Shown one piece after another: positions 26,941 through 33,557 of a stretch of DNA of 62,634 nucleotides (within the stretch, counting starts at the first letter, position 1; the number at the start of each line of letters is the position of its first letter). Location: NCBI RefSeq assembly GCF_030068455.1, contig NZ_JAQOSQ010000023.1, positions 1-62,634 of the forward strand, written 5' to 3'. The notes beneath the pieces are model-generated. The model did not search any database. It was given only the letters and a program-made list of their open reading frames with translations, and was not told the origin of the DNA. This DNA is from Roseofilum casamattae BLCC-M143. Its GTDB lineage: Bacteria; Cyanobacteriota; Cyanobacteriia; Cyanobacteriales; Desertifilaceae. Position numbers and translations under genes: made by a program.

Positions 26941-28098
26941 ATGATACTATCGATCTTATCTTGCCTGACTCTCATGATAGAAGCGAATCCAAACATTCTT
27001 CATCGAAGTCAAGCACCTTCAATGTCGATCGCTCCAATAACTAAAGACTCGATACAGATTGCCTCCGACGAGAACAATCCGAGCGATCGCGCGAATGAAA
27101 TCGAAAAAATTGCCTCTGGATTTGAGTTTGTTGAAGGGCCGCTTTGGCATCCTGACGGTTTTTTATTGTTTAGCGATATTCCAGCAGATACCATCTATCA
27201 ATGGTCTCCCGATCGACCCGTTCGCATTTTTCGCCAACCTTCTGGCCGGGCAAATGGCAACGCATTCGATCGCGAAGGTCGTTTAATTACAGCAGAACAC
27301 AAAACTCGTCGCTTATCGCGTACTCTGGATACTGGAGAAATTATTACCCTAGTCGAGCGATACCAAAATAAACGTCTCAATAGTCCCAACGATCTGGCAA
27401 TAAAGTCAGACGGAAGTATTTATTTCACTGACCCTCCCTATGGCATTAAACCCGATGAAGAAGAACTGGGTTTCTCTGGAGTTTATCGATTAAGCGCAGA
27501 TGGGACCATTACCTTACTGACGAAGGAATTCGAGCGTCCGAATGGAATTATCTTTTCCCCAGACGAGACCAAGCTCTATGTGAATGATTCTCGGCAAGGT
27601 CTAATTCGGGTGTTTGCCGTGAAGTCCGACGGAACTCTCGGCCGCAGTCGCGTCTTTGCACGGTTCCACGATAATGGGAAAGAAGGCGTACCTGACGGTA
27701 TGGCGATCGATAGACAAGGTAATGTTTATAGTACCGGTCCGGGAGGAGTGTGGGTCTTTTCTCCTTCCGGTCAATGGTTGGGGACGCTACCAGTGCCGGA
27801 AGTTCCTTCTAATGTTACTTGGGGCGATCGCGACAATAACACCCTTTATATTACAGCCAGACATAGTATTTACCGCATTCGCTTCACCGGCGATCGCGCA
27901 AAAAAAACCCCTCAGCGGGGGAGCCAAGGGGGGAATCATCAGGGTGCATCTACCATTCCACTATCCCGAGAGAGGCGATCGCGATCCGGAAAGCTTCCGC
28001 AAAAATTTGAGGATGTCCAATGGCAGTCAATAACAACTGTTATTTCTGATTCACCTAATCATCTCGATCGGAATCAAGATTGTCCAGGTTGTTGTTGA
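26941..28098 (+). CDS. SMP-30/gluconolactonase family protein with an odd C-terminal extension
   Basis: The beta-propeller core is clear: FEFVEGPLWHPDGFLLFSD, GRANGNAFDREGRLITAEH, NKRLNSPNDLAIKSDGSIYF, and FERPNGIIFSPDETKLYVND (metal-binding Glu, Asn and Asp). SMP-30 enzymes are calcium- or zinc-dependent lactonases. The start is uncertain (ATGs at 26875, 26941, 26974 and 27022); the first overlaps the divergent reductase start. The recognisable family ends near SIYRIRF (about 27880). The last 65 or so residues (KKTPQRGSQGGNHQ...) are encoded by a GC-rich repeat or terminator sequence and overlap the end of the opposite gene by 44 bp. They probably arose by loss of the native stop. Confidence 0.82.
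   Translation: MILSILSCLTLMIEANPNILHRSQAPSMSIAPITKDSIQIASDENNPSDRANEIEKIASGFEFVEGPLWHPDGFLLFSDIPADTIYQWSPDRPVRIFRQPSGRANGNAFDREGRLITAEHKTRRLSRTLDTGEIITLVERYQNKRLNSPNDLAIKSDGSIYFTDPPYGIKPDEEELGFSGVYRLSADGTITLLTKEFERPNGIIFSPDETKLYVNDSRQGLIRVFAVKSDGTLGRSRVFARFHDNGKEGVPDGMAIDRQGNVYSTGPGGVWVFSPSGQWLGTLPVPEVPSNVTWGDRDNNTLYITARHSIYRIRFTGDRAKKTPQRGSQGGNHQGASTIPLSRERRSRSGKLPQKFEDVQWQSITTVISDSPNHLDRNQDCPGCC
27900..27921 (-). terminator. Rho-independent-type hairpin
   Basis: Read on the minus strand this is CCCC-GCTGA-GGGG followed by eight T. It lies about 130 bp beyond the stop of the minus-strand gene at 28055-29761 and could end its transcript. On the plus strand it is translated as part of the lactonase extension. 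Confidence 0.6.
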
Positions 28099-29761
28099 TA
28101 TCCTGCAACGTCGTTTTGATTAACATTTCGTTGCTGAGTTCCTCTTGGATCTCTTGCTCATCGAGAGTTTTCATTGCATTGTTCCCATCAAGAGCTTTAG
28201 CATCTTTATAAGTATTCTCCAGTTTGGTTTGCCAGTTGAGAAGGATTTGCCATTTATCGGAATACTCATCTTGACTGGGTTCAGCTAAACCATCCGTGGC
28301 TTTACTGGCCTCCATTTCTGCATCGTAGTGAGCGCCTAAAGCGTCCTTGAGTACCTCCATTTCCTGAATCATTGGGTCGATAACAGCCTTTAGACCTTCA
28401 ACCAGCTTGTTCAGTCCAGCTTGAGAGGCTTGCAGCTCGGTTTTATATTGTTGCAGATATTCTGTTAGGTTAGTTTTCGCTTCATTCTCGTTATTACTGC
28501 GATCGACAATTTCTTCAACAATATCTTCTGTATCTCTGGGAGTAGACATATAGGTATACATATTAAGTTTGCTCTTAATATACGCTGCGGCGTCGGTTAA
28601 ATGACCGATCCTTACGAATGGGTGCGAGTACATATGATAGCGTTCTAAATGTTTGCCCGCTGCCGACAATCCTGTATCCTCAGAACTGAGATCGATTAAC
28701 TCGACAAAAGCTTCTTGGGTATAGCAAGTTTTTGGGAGTTTAGAATTGGTTTGGTTTTGTACGATCTGCTGTTGATTAATATCGTCTGTGGAGTATACCT
28801 GTGGAATTGAACCATCTTTAGTTTCTACATTTTTTGTCTTCCATTTCTGTTCGGTGAGGACATCGGGCCGTTTAAATCCACCAAGTCCACTAGCACTAAT
28901 CTGAATCCCAGCAGCTTTCAGTACTCTTTCCCCAAAGAGCGCGCAATTAATCTCATTTTGCTTCGCTGTCCATGTTGTTAAGTTGCGATTGTATTTATAG
29001 AAATCGCTATTGTTGCTGGTTTGGCGAGCATATTTCAGAGCTTTCTTCGCATTCTTCTTCGAGATCTTCCAAGTTTTTTTCAGTCCTGCTCCCTTGGAAC
29101 CAATGGTTTGCAGAATCTCACCTTGATTTTGGGGACTTACAGAAAAACCGACGTTCTCGCCCGTAGCATCGAGTTCGATTTGGTAACCGACGGGACGACC
29201 CTGACTAAAGTATTCGAGGAAAATTGTCGTATGTCCTCCGCCGCCCATAATACCGGATGTTTTGAAGGAGGTCACGGTAATAAACGCATCTTTGACGGTA
29301 TCGGCTTTATAAGTCTTGGTAAAAATAGGAGAAGCATCGCTGTAGTAATGATTATCTTCTGTATTTAACCGCAACCGTTGGACTGAAGTATTCTGCGCTC
29401 CTCGCAGAGGGGCACTTAAAGCAGGTAGGCTTTGGTTCATCCAGGTAGGGGGATACTGGTAGCTCTCTGCTGAGGGTTGCCTTTGGATGTGAACGTAACT
29501 GTAATCTATTGACGATCGCGCGTCTGCACTTTTGGCTTGAATTGCTGTGGCCTGTCTTTCCGAACTGGCATTTGCGGTTGGATCGATGCTACTACCCCAG
29601 ACTTTTTCGAGAAGGGAGCCACTTTGCTCTAGAGCCGAACGTTCTCTGACTAGTGGCTGGTTTTGTTCTTCTTGTGAGGCTTGTAGAGAGATTTTGGACT
29701 TCCCCGAGAGCTTGGCTCGGCGAGCTTTGCGCCGAGTCCCATACATTTTTCCTCGTCCCAT
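28055..29761 (-). CDS. Unrecognised protein with permuted-papain (LRAT/NlpC-like) signature, possible CIS cargo
   Basis: The 568-residue protein starts with a very basic segment (TRRKARRAKLSGKSK) and a disordered stretch with IQAKSADARS, YVHIQRQPS and SVQRLRL. Such IQAK/IQRQ phrases recall proteins associated with extracellular CIS. The middle domain has GGGGHTTIFLEY (His177), YQIELDA and NCALFGERVLKAAGI (Cys273). His before an Asn-Cys-x2-Phe motif is the order of circularly permuted papain-fold enzymes (LRAT, YiiX, some NlpC/P60). The C-terminal third (about 410-550) is helical or coiled coil. No signal peptide or membrane helix is seen. Function is unknown; a hydrolase or acyltransferase cargo is inference. 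Confidence 0.6.
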   Translation of the reverse strand: MGRGKMYGTRRKARRAKLSGKSKISLQASQEEQNQPLVRERSALEQSGSLLEKVWGSSIDPTANASSERQATAIQAKSADARSSIDYSYVHIQRQPSAESYQYPPTWMNQSLPALSAPLRGAQNTSVQRLRLNTEDNHYYSDASPIFTKTYKADTVKDAFITVTSFKTSGIMGGGGHTTIFLEYFSQGRPVGYQIELDATGENVGFSVSPQNQGEILQTIGSKGAGLKKTWKISKKNAKKALKYARQTSNNSDFYKYNRNLTTWTAKQNEINCALFGERVLKAAGIQISASGLGGFKRPDVLTEQKWKTKNVETKDGSIPQVYSTDDINQQQIVQNQTNSKLPKTCYTQEAFVELIDLSSEDTGLSAAGKHLERYHMYSHPFVRIGHLTDAAAYIKSKLNMYTYMSTPRDTEDIVEEIVDRSNNENEAKTNLTEYLQQYKTELQASQAGLNKLVEGLKAVIDPMIQEMEVLKDALGAHYDAEMEASKATDGLAEPSQDEYSDKWQILLNWQTKLENTYKDAKALDGNNAMKTLDEQEIQEELSNEMLIKTTLQDINNNLDNLDSDRDD

Positions 29762-29894
29762 GATTTTCCTCCTTTAGCTGCGATCGCGTGACTCGCCACA
29801 TCACTGCCCTTAACTTTCGTCAGCACCTCTTACTTAGGATACCTCTTACTTTATCTGGCGATCGCCACAACCGACCGATCGCACTTTCTCCATT

Positions 29895-30002
29895 CTACGC
29901 GATCGCTTCGGCCGGAGAAACCGGGTTTCTTTTCTCTTGGACTTCTTCTTTTTCTTCTGTCGATAGTTGTTTAACCACTTCGACAACGTCATTAAAGGTC
30001 AT
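29895..30002 (-). pseudogene. Remnant of a small antitoxin-like gene fused to a palindromic repeat
   Basis: After a good ribosome site (GGGAG, four bases before ATG 30002) the frame reads MTFNDVVEVVKQLSTEEKEE, which resembles the start of small helical antitoxin-like proteins. It then runs into the palindromic repeat, giving KRNPVSPAEAIA and a stop. The upstream extension of the frame to 30116 is itself repeat-derived (ARNPVS). I read it as a truncated gene. Confidence 0.4.
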
Positions 30003-30112
30003 TTTCTCCCATACCTCTGCGATCGCATTTCCTTCCTCTCTCCCACTATAAGCGATCGCCTCCTCCAAAGAAACCGGGTTTCTGGCATCTTCGCGCAATA
30101 AACCTTCTGCTT

Positions 30113-30268
30113 TCAAAGTGGGATATGAATAATCCGGTTTTGATAGTCGTTTGGATCTCCAGCGAGAGCGATGAGAATTAGATCGTCTAAAATTTGCCCA
30201 ATGTTGGCTTTATATTGTTCGCGGTAGAGCGGATCTAAGTTTTCATCAAGAAGATACTGAATATTCAT
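30113..30268 (-). pseudogene. DUF5615 (PIN-like) toxin with internal deletion
   Basis: This 51-codon gene begins MNIQYLLDENLDPLYREQ, the N-terminus of DUF5615 PIN-like toxins with its conserved Asp-Glu. It then jumps directly to YKANIGQILDDLILIALAG and ends DPNDYQNRIIHIPL, the usual C-terminus. The middle 50 or more residues of a normal protein (about 110 residues) are absent, but the frame is kept. The start overlaps the end of the DUF433 gene by 23 bp, the normal arrangement for this toxin-antitoxin pair. The toxin is probably inactive. Confidence 0.7.
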
Positions 30269-30599
30269 TATTCCTCTTGAGGGTGCTTTGTCTTTCTGCT
30301 CTCAATTTTCGGAGTTTGAGGATAAATTCTGGCGGATTTTCATCTTGTGCCTGCTCGGATTTGGTACAGTGGGTTAACCACTCCGACATGTATTGGCTAA
30401 TTTTTTCTCGATCGCTTAAATAGAACAATATGGTTGCGTAGACTTGCTCTAAGGTTAGTGTCGGATAGGTTTTGGTAATCTGCTCTGGGGTTCGATAGCG
30501 ATAAATATATTCGTACAGTATGCTTTCAATGCCGATACGAGAGCCGTTGATGCGGATATCGTTGGGGGTAAGAATATGGAAATAGTCTTCTAGTTGCAT
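30246..30599 (-). CDS. DUF433 family antitoxin-like protein
   Basis: The ATG at 30599 gives 117 residues (MQLEDYFHILTPNDIRINGS). The frame extends to 30635 but that part is repeat sequence. The body, RIGIESILYEYIYRYRTPEQITKTYP then LTLEQVYATILFYLSDRE, is the DUF433 helix-turn-helix-like domain, which is usually an antitoxin next to a DUF5615 toxin. The partner directly downstream is present but internally deleted. The C-terminal 35 residues are charged and less conserved. Confidence 0.8.
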   Translation of the reverse strand: MQLEDYFHILTPNDIRINGSRIGIESILYEYIYRYRTPEQITKTYPTLTLEQVYATILFYLSDREKISQYMSEWLTHCTKSEQAQDENPPEFILKLRKLRAERQSTLKRNNEYSVSS

Positions 30600-30771
30600 T
30601 GGTATTGAGCGATCGCCACATTTTCTCGATCGCATTTCCTTCGTCTCTCCCAGTATAAGCGATCGCTCCCTTCCGAAGAAACCGGGTTTCTTTCATCTTC
30701 CGGTAGATAGCAAAACCTTCGATAGAAACCCGGTTTCTGGCATCTTCGCGCGATCGCTGCAGCGCGCCCAT

Positions 30772-31989
30772 CGCAGGGCAAACGCATACTCAAGAAGCAA
30801 GGAGTGAGACAAGAAAGTGATGGTCCCATCCAGCTTTGAGTCGTTTGGCTTTGATACCAGCTTTGGTCGATGAGTCTTGCCTCAAAAGATTGAGTGCCAG
30901 ATGGCGAACCAGAGCAAAGTTCTCTGGTGCATGGTCTTTGCGAATACGACAAGCATCTTCATTGAATGCCATATCCAGTACCCAATGGACCTGATTTTCA
31001 ATTCCCCAATGACTGCGAACGGCTTTGGCAAAGCGTTCGACTCCCCCATCGAGACTGACCAGATAGTAGCGACGCTCAATGGCTACTGGCTTACCTCGAA
31101 TCCTTCGTTGGGATTCGACCATTCCCACTCGCTTGAGTCCCACCCAGCGTTCGGCATCAACCAGATGTTCCACTGACTCCAACAGCCAATGACGGCGGAT
31201 TTCAATTCGACCATGACCCCCATCAATTGTACGATGAAACTCGTGGGGTATATCTTGGAAGTTAATCTGCTCGACCCAGTCAAACAGTTGTACAACATCT
31301 TGATGTAGGTTTCCTTGGTTGCCTTTGAGGCTCAGAACATAGTCACCTCCTTGCTCGATGATTTGTTCGGCGATCGCCGTTTGAGTCCCCATGGCGTCAA
31401 TGGTGACCAGACAACCGTTGAGGTCGAGTACTTTCAGCAGTTCTGGGATTGCTGATATCTCGTTTGACTTCTCATTCACCTTTACCTGAGCTAACACCAG
31501 TCGGTTTTGACAGGCCCAAGCACTGACCATGTGAATTGCCCCCTTTTTACCGCCGCTGTCGTAGGAATGACGCAGGGTTTTACCGTCAATGGCAACTATT
31601 TCTCCCTCCCTTAATTGTCCAATTGAGCGAACCCAACTCAAGAAGCAGCTCGAGAGCGCCTCCGGGTTTAATGCAGCGAATAACCGAGCAATGGTGTCAT
31701 GGGAGGGAATGCCATTGGGCAATTGCAGAAAACTTTTGAGCCACTCTTCTTTGGCTTTTCCATACAGTTCAATCTCTACCCAGCTCTCGGCTCCACAAAT
31801 TACAGCACAGATGGTTAGGGCGATGATATCGAGCAACTGGTGTTCAATCAAATGTACTGCTCTCGGGTCTTCTAGCTCCTGGAAATGTTCGAGCAGGCTT
31901 GGGGGTTTCTCTTGAGTTAAAGGCATTGGCTTGAAGGCGGCAAACGCTACCCCCTGATTTTCTCATTTCGAGTATGCGTTTGCCCTGCG
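30772..31989 (-). mobile_element. ISAs1-family insertion sequence
   Basis: The element is about 1,218 bp, bounded by perfect 20-bp inverted repeats: CGCAGGGCAAACGCATACTC at 30772-30791 and its complement at 31970-31989. It carries one intact transposase gene. No direct target duplication of 8-10 bp is visible (left flank GCGCGCCCAT, right flank TTAGAAACCG), so the flanks may have recombined through the palindromic repeats on both sides. Confidence 0.9.
30790..31926 (-). CDS. ISAs1-family DDE transposase
   Basis: The 378-residue protein is full length for the family. It shows the H repeat-associated N-terminus (LLEHFQELEDPRAVHLIEHQ), DTIARLFAALNPEAL, the first catalytic Asp in EIVAIDGKTLRHSYD, and the second in LVTIDAMGTQTAIAEQI. 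YVLSLKGNQGNLH follows, and the Glu is in RSHWGIENQVHWVLDMAFNED. The stop lies just inside the left inverted repeat. The reading frame is uninterrupted, so the element may still be mobile. Confidence 0.95.
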   Translation of the reverse strand: MPLTQEKPPSLLEHFQELEDPRAVHLIEHQLLDIIALTICAVICGAESWVEIELYGKAKEEWLKSFLQLPNGIPSHDTIARLFAALNPEALSSCFLSWVRSIGQLREGEIVAIDGKTLRHSYDSGGKKGAIHMVSAWACQNRLVLAQVKVNEKSNEISAIPELLKVLDLNGCLVTIDAMGTQTAIAEQIIEQGGDYVLSLKGNQGNLHQDVVQLFDWVEQINFQDIPHEFHRTIDGGHGRIEIRRHWLLESVEHLVDAERWVGLKRVGMVESQRRIRGKPVAIERRYYLVSLDGGVERFAKAVRSHWGIENQVHWVLDMAFNEDACRIRKDHAPENFALVRHLALNLLRQDSSTKAGIKAKRLKAGWDHHFLVSLLAS

Positions 31990-32040
31990 TTAGAAACCGG
32001 GTTTCTGGCATCCCCCCGCGATCGCGCGATCGCCATTTTT

Positions 32041-32265
32041 TTACAAGAGTTCGATGAATTCCTCTACGGTTAGCTCCACATCTCCGATAATCTTTCTTAA
32101 TAACCCTTTGCCCAGAGTCTTACCGGGATGTATGGGAATGGTTGTTACTCTTTCGTCTTCATCTTTCAAGCGCACGTGGCTTCCTTTTTGTCGAATAATC
32201 TCAAAGCCAATTTTCTCTAGCGCTCTAATGGCTTGTTGTCCGGAAATGGCTGGCAGTTTGCTCAT
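32041..32265 (-). CDS. hicA: HicA-family mRNA interferase toxin, copy 1
   Basis: The 74-residue protein has the HicA/YcfA double-stranded RNA-binding fold: ISGQQAIRALEKIGFEIIRQ, then KGSHVRLKD with the catalytic His, and TIPIHPGKTLGKGLLRKIIG. HicA toxins cleave mRNA and are neutralised by HicB. It lies three bases after its hicB gene. The product is identical in sequence to copy 2. Confidence 0.9.
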   Translation of the reverse strand: MSKLPAISGQQAIRALEKIGFEIIRQKGSHVRLKDEDERVTTIPIHPGKTLGKGLLRKIIGDVELTVEEFIELL

Positions 32266-32268
32266 TGT

Positions 32269-32484
32269 TTAAACAGCTACTTTTTCGATGCCGATAAATG
32301 CCGTTTTCTCGCTTTCTGTATCGCTTTCTAGACAAAGAGAGATGGCTTCTTTGATATTATCGAGAAGTTCCTCGAGGGTTTCGCCTTGACTGTAACAGCC
32401 TTGGAGTTGTGGGACTTCGCCGATGTAGTAACCGTCTTCATCTTGTTCGATGAGGACATAGTATTCTCGGGTGGGTTGGTTCAT
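32269..32484 (-). CDS. hicB: HicB-family antitoxin, copy 1
   Basis: The 71-residue protein has the partial RNase-H-like HicB fold: YYVLIEQDEDGYYIGEVPQL, QGCYSQGETLEELLDNIKEA. No extra C-terminal DNA-binding domain is present, as in many cyanobacterial HicB proteins. It precedes hicA in the same operon. The protein is identical to copy 2; one silent change (CAT/CGT region near 32455) distinguishes the genes. Confidence 0.9.
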   Translation of the reverse strand: MNQPTREYYVLIEQDEDGYYIGEVPQLQGCYSQGETLEELLDNIKEAISLCLESDTESEKTAFIGIEKVAV

Positions 32485-32632
32485 CTCTTCGGGGTAATTG
32501 ATACTGGTTTGATTTTACCCGATCGCCCCCCCCAAAGAAACCGGGTTTCTCGCATCTCCCGCTAAAGCACCAAATTTCCGTTAGAAACCCGGTTTCTGGC
32601 ATCCCCGCGCGATCGCGCGATCGCCATTTTTT

Positions 32633-32857
32633 TTACAAGAGTTCGATGAATTCCTCTACGGTTAGCTCCACATCTCCGATAATCTTTCTTAATAACCCTT
32701 TGCCCAGAGTCTTACCGGGATGGATGGGAATGGTTGTTACTCTTTCGTCTTCATCTTTCAAGCGCACGTGGCTTCCTTTTTGTCGAATAATCTCAAAGCC
32801 AATTTTCTCTAGCGCTCTAATGGCTTGTTGTCCGGAAATGGCTGGCAGTTTGCTCAT
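32633..32857 (-). CDS. hicA: HicA-family mRNA interferase toxin, copy 2
   Basis: Identical 74-residue product to the gene at 32041-32265, including the KGSH catalytic motif. The DNA differs at a single base near 32729 (TGTATGGG versus TGGATGGG on the plus strand). It is the upstream member of the tandem array relative to transcription, which is leftward. Confidence 0.9.
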   Translation of the reverse strand: MSKLPAISGQQAIRALEKIGFEIIRQKGSHVRLKDEDERVTTIPIHPGKTLGKGLLRKIIGDVELTVEEFIELL

Positions 32858-32860
32858 TGT

Positions 32861-33076
32861 TTAAACAGCTACTTTTTCGATGCCGATAAATGCCGTTTTC
32901 TCGCTTTCTGTATCGCTTTCTAGACAAAGAGAGATGGCTTCTTTGATATTATCGAGAAGTTCCTCGAGGGTTTCGCCTTGACTGTAACAGCCTTGGAGTT
33001 GTGGGACTTCGCCGATGTAGTAACCGTCTTCATCTTGTTCGATGAGGACGTAGTATTCTCGGGTGGGTTGGTTCAT
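32861..33076 (-). CDS. hicB: HicB-family antitoxin, copy 2
   Basis: Identical 71-residue product to the gene at 32269-32484. It lies three bases before hicA copy 2. The region upstream (33077-33130) is the same as that upstream of copy 1, so both copies probably have the same promoter and the same autoregulation. Confidence 0.9.
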   Translation of the reverse strand: MNQPTREYYVLIEQDEDGYYIGEVPQLQGCYSQGETLEELLDNIKEAISLCLESDTESEKTAFIGIEKVAV

Positions 33077-33328
33077 CTCTTCGGGGTAATTGATACTGGT
33101 TTGATTTTACCCGATCGCCCCCTCCAAAGAAAACGGGTTTCTCGCATCTCCCGCTGAAGCACCAAACTTCCGTTAGAAACCAGGTTTCTGGCATCCCCGC
33201 GCGATCGCGAATCGGGTGATGTTGAGTTGAGTTAATGATTCCGATCGCATTTGCTGTAGGTCGAGCGCTGCTATCCGATCGCATTTCCCTTATTTTACTT
33301 TATCTGGCGATCGCACTTTCCCTACTTT

Positions 33329-33376
33329 AACTCACCTCGCGATCGCCACTTCACTGTTATGATCGCGAGGTGAGTT
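33329..33376. repeat. Perfect 16-bp inverted repeat at the end of the hicA relic
   Basis: AACTCACCTCGCGATC at 33329-33344 is the exact complement of 33361-33376, with a 16-base loop. It contains the GCGATCGC-type core. The right arm covers the stop-proximal codons of the hicA relic. Confidence 0.85.
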
Positions 33377-33475
33377 CTCCAAATTCCTCTACCGTTAGTT
33401 CTGCATCTCTGAAAATTTTCTTAATAGCCCTTCGCCCAAAGTTTTACTGGGATGAATAGGAATGGTTATTACTCT
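33357..33475 (-). pseudogene. Third hicA copy, C-terminal half only
   Basis: Read leftward from 33475 the frame gives RVITIPIHPSKTLGEGLLRK, then IFRDAELTVEEFGELTSRS and a TAA at 33357. This aligns in frame with the C-terminal half of the intact HicA proteins, with about a dozen substitutions and a changed end. The N-terminal half and its hicB are missing. It is older than the two nearly identical copies. Confidence 0.8.
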
Positions 33476-33486
33476 TGAATATACAT

Positions 33487-33510
33487 AGGGTGCGTTCAAT
33501 AACGCACCCT
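33487..33510. terminator. Perfect 10-bp hairpin downstream of RTX gene
   Basis: AGGGTGCGTT and AACGCACCCT flank a CAAT loop. It lies about 50 bp beyond the stop of the minus-strand RTX gene and may end its transcript, although no T-run follows. The same hairpin type is a common dispersed element in cyanobacteria. Confidence 0.5.
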
Positions 33511-33557
33511 AATGCTAGCTACTCACTTTCAATAAAGTCCAGTTCTATTGGAGAGGA

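Larger units (their letters stand above)
31990..33181. repeat. Tandem duplication of a 592-bp hicBA unit
   Basis: Bases from about 31990 to 32581 repeat at about 32582-33173 with a constant offset of 592. The two copies differ by only a handful of bases, none changing the two proteins. Each unit starts and ends in the AGAAACC(C)GGTTTCT palindrome and the GCGCGATCGC run, so unequal recombination between palindromes is a likely origin. The copy nearer 33.1 kb has more decayed palindromes. Confidence 0.93.
29916..33189. repeat. Cluster of REP-like palindromes, core AGAAACCGGGTTTCT
   Basis: The 15-base core or a close variant occurs at 29916, 30069, 30677, 30724, 31992, 32536, 32583, 33129 and 33175, usually followed by GGCATCT or CGCATCT. 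A degenerate copy lies near 35619. Copies come in facing pairs around short genes, as with 30677/30724 and 32536/32583. When translated they yield the phrase RNPVS, which appears in several spurious frames here. No transposase for them is in the window. Confidence 0.85.

Noticed and set aside
30762-31999. Target-site duplication for the ISAs1 element
   Set aside because: The 10 bases on each side of the inverted repeats do not match.
29916-33189. Recurrent AGAAACCGGGTTTCT palindromes as CRISPR repeats
   Set aside because: Spacing is irregular, genes lie between copies, and no cas genes are present.
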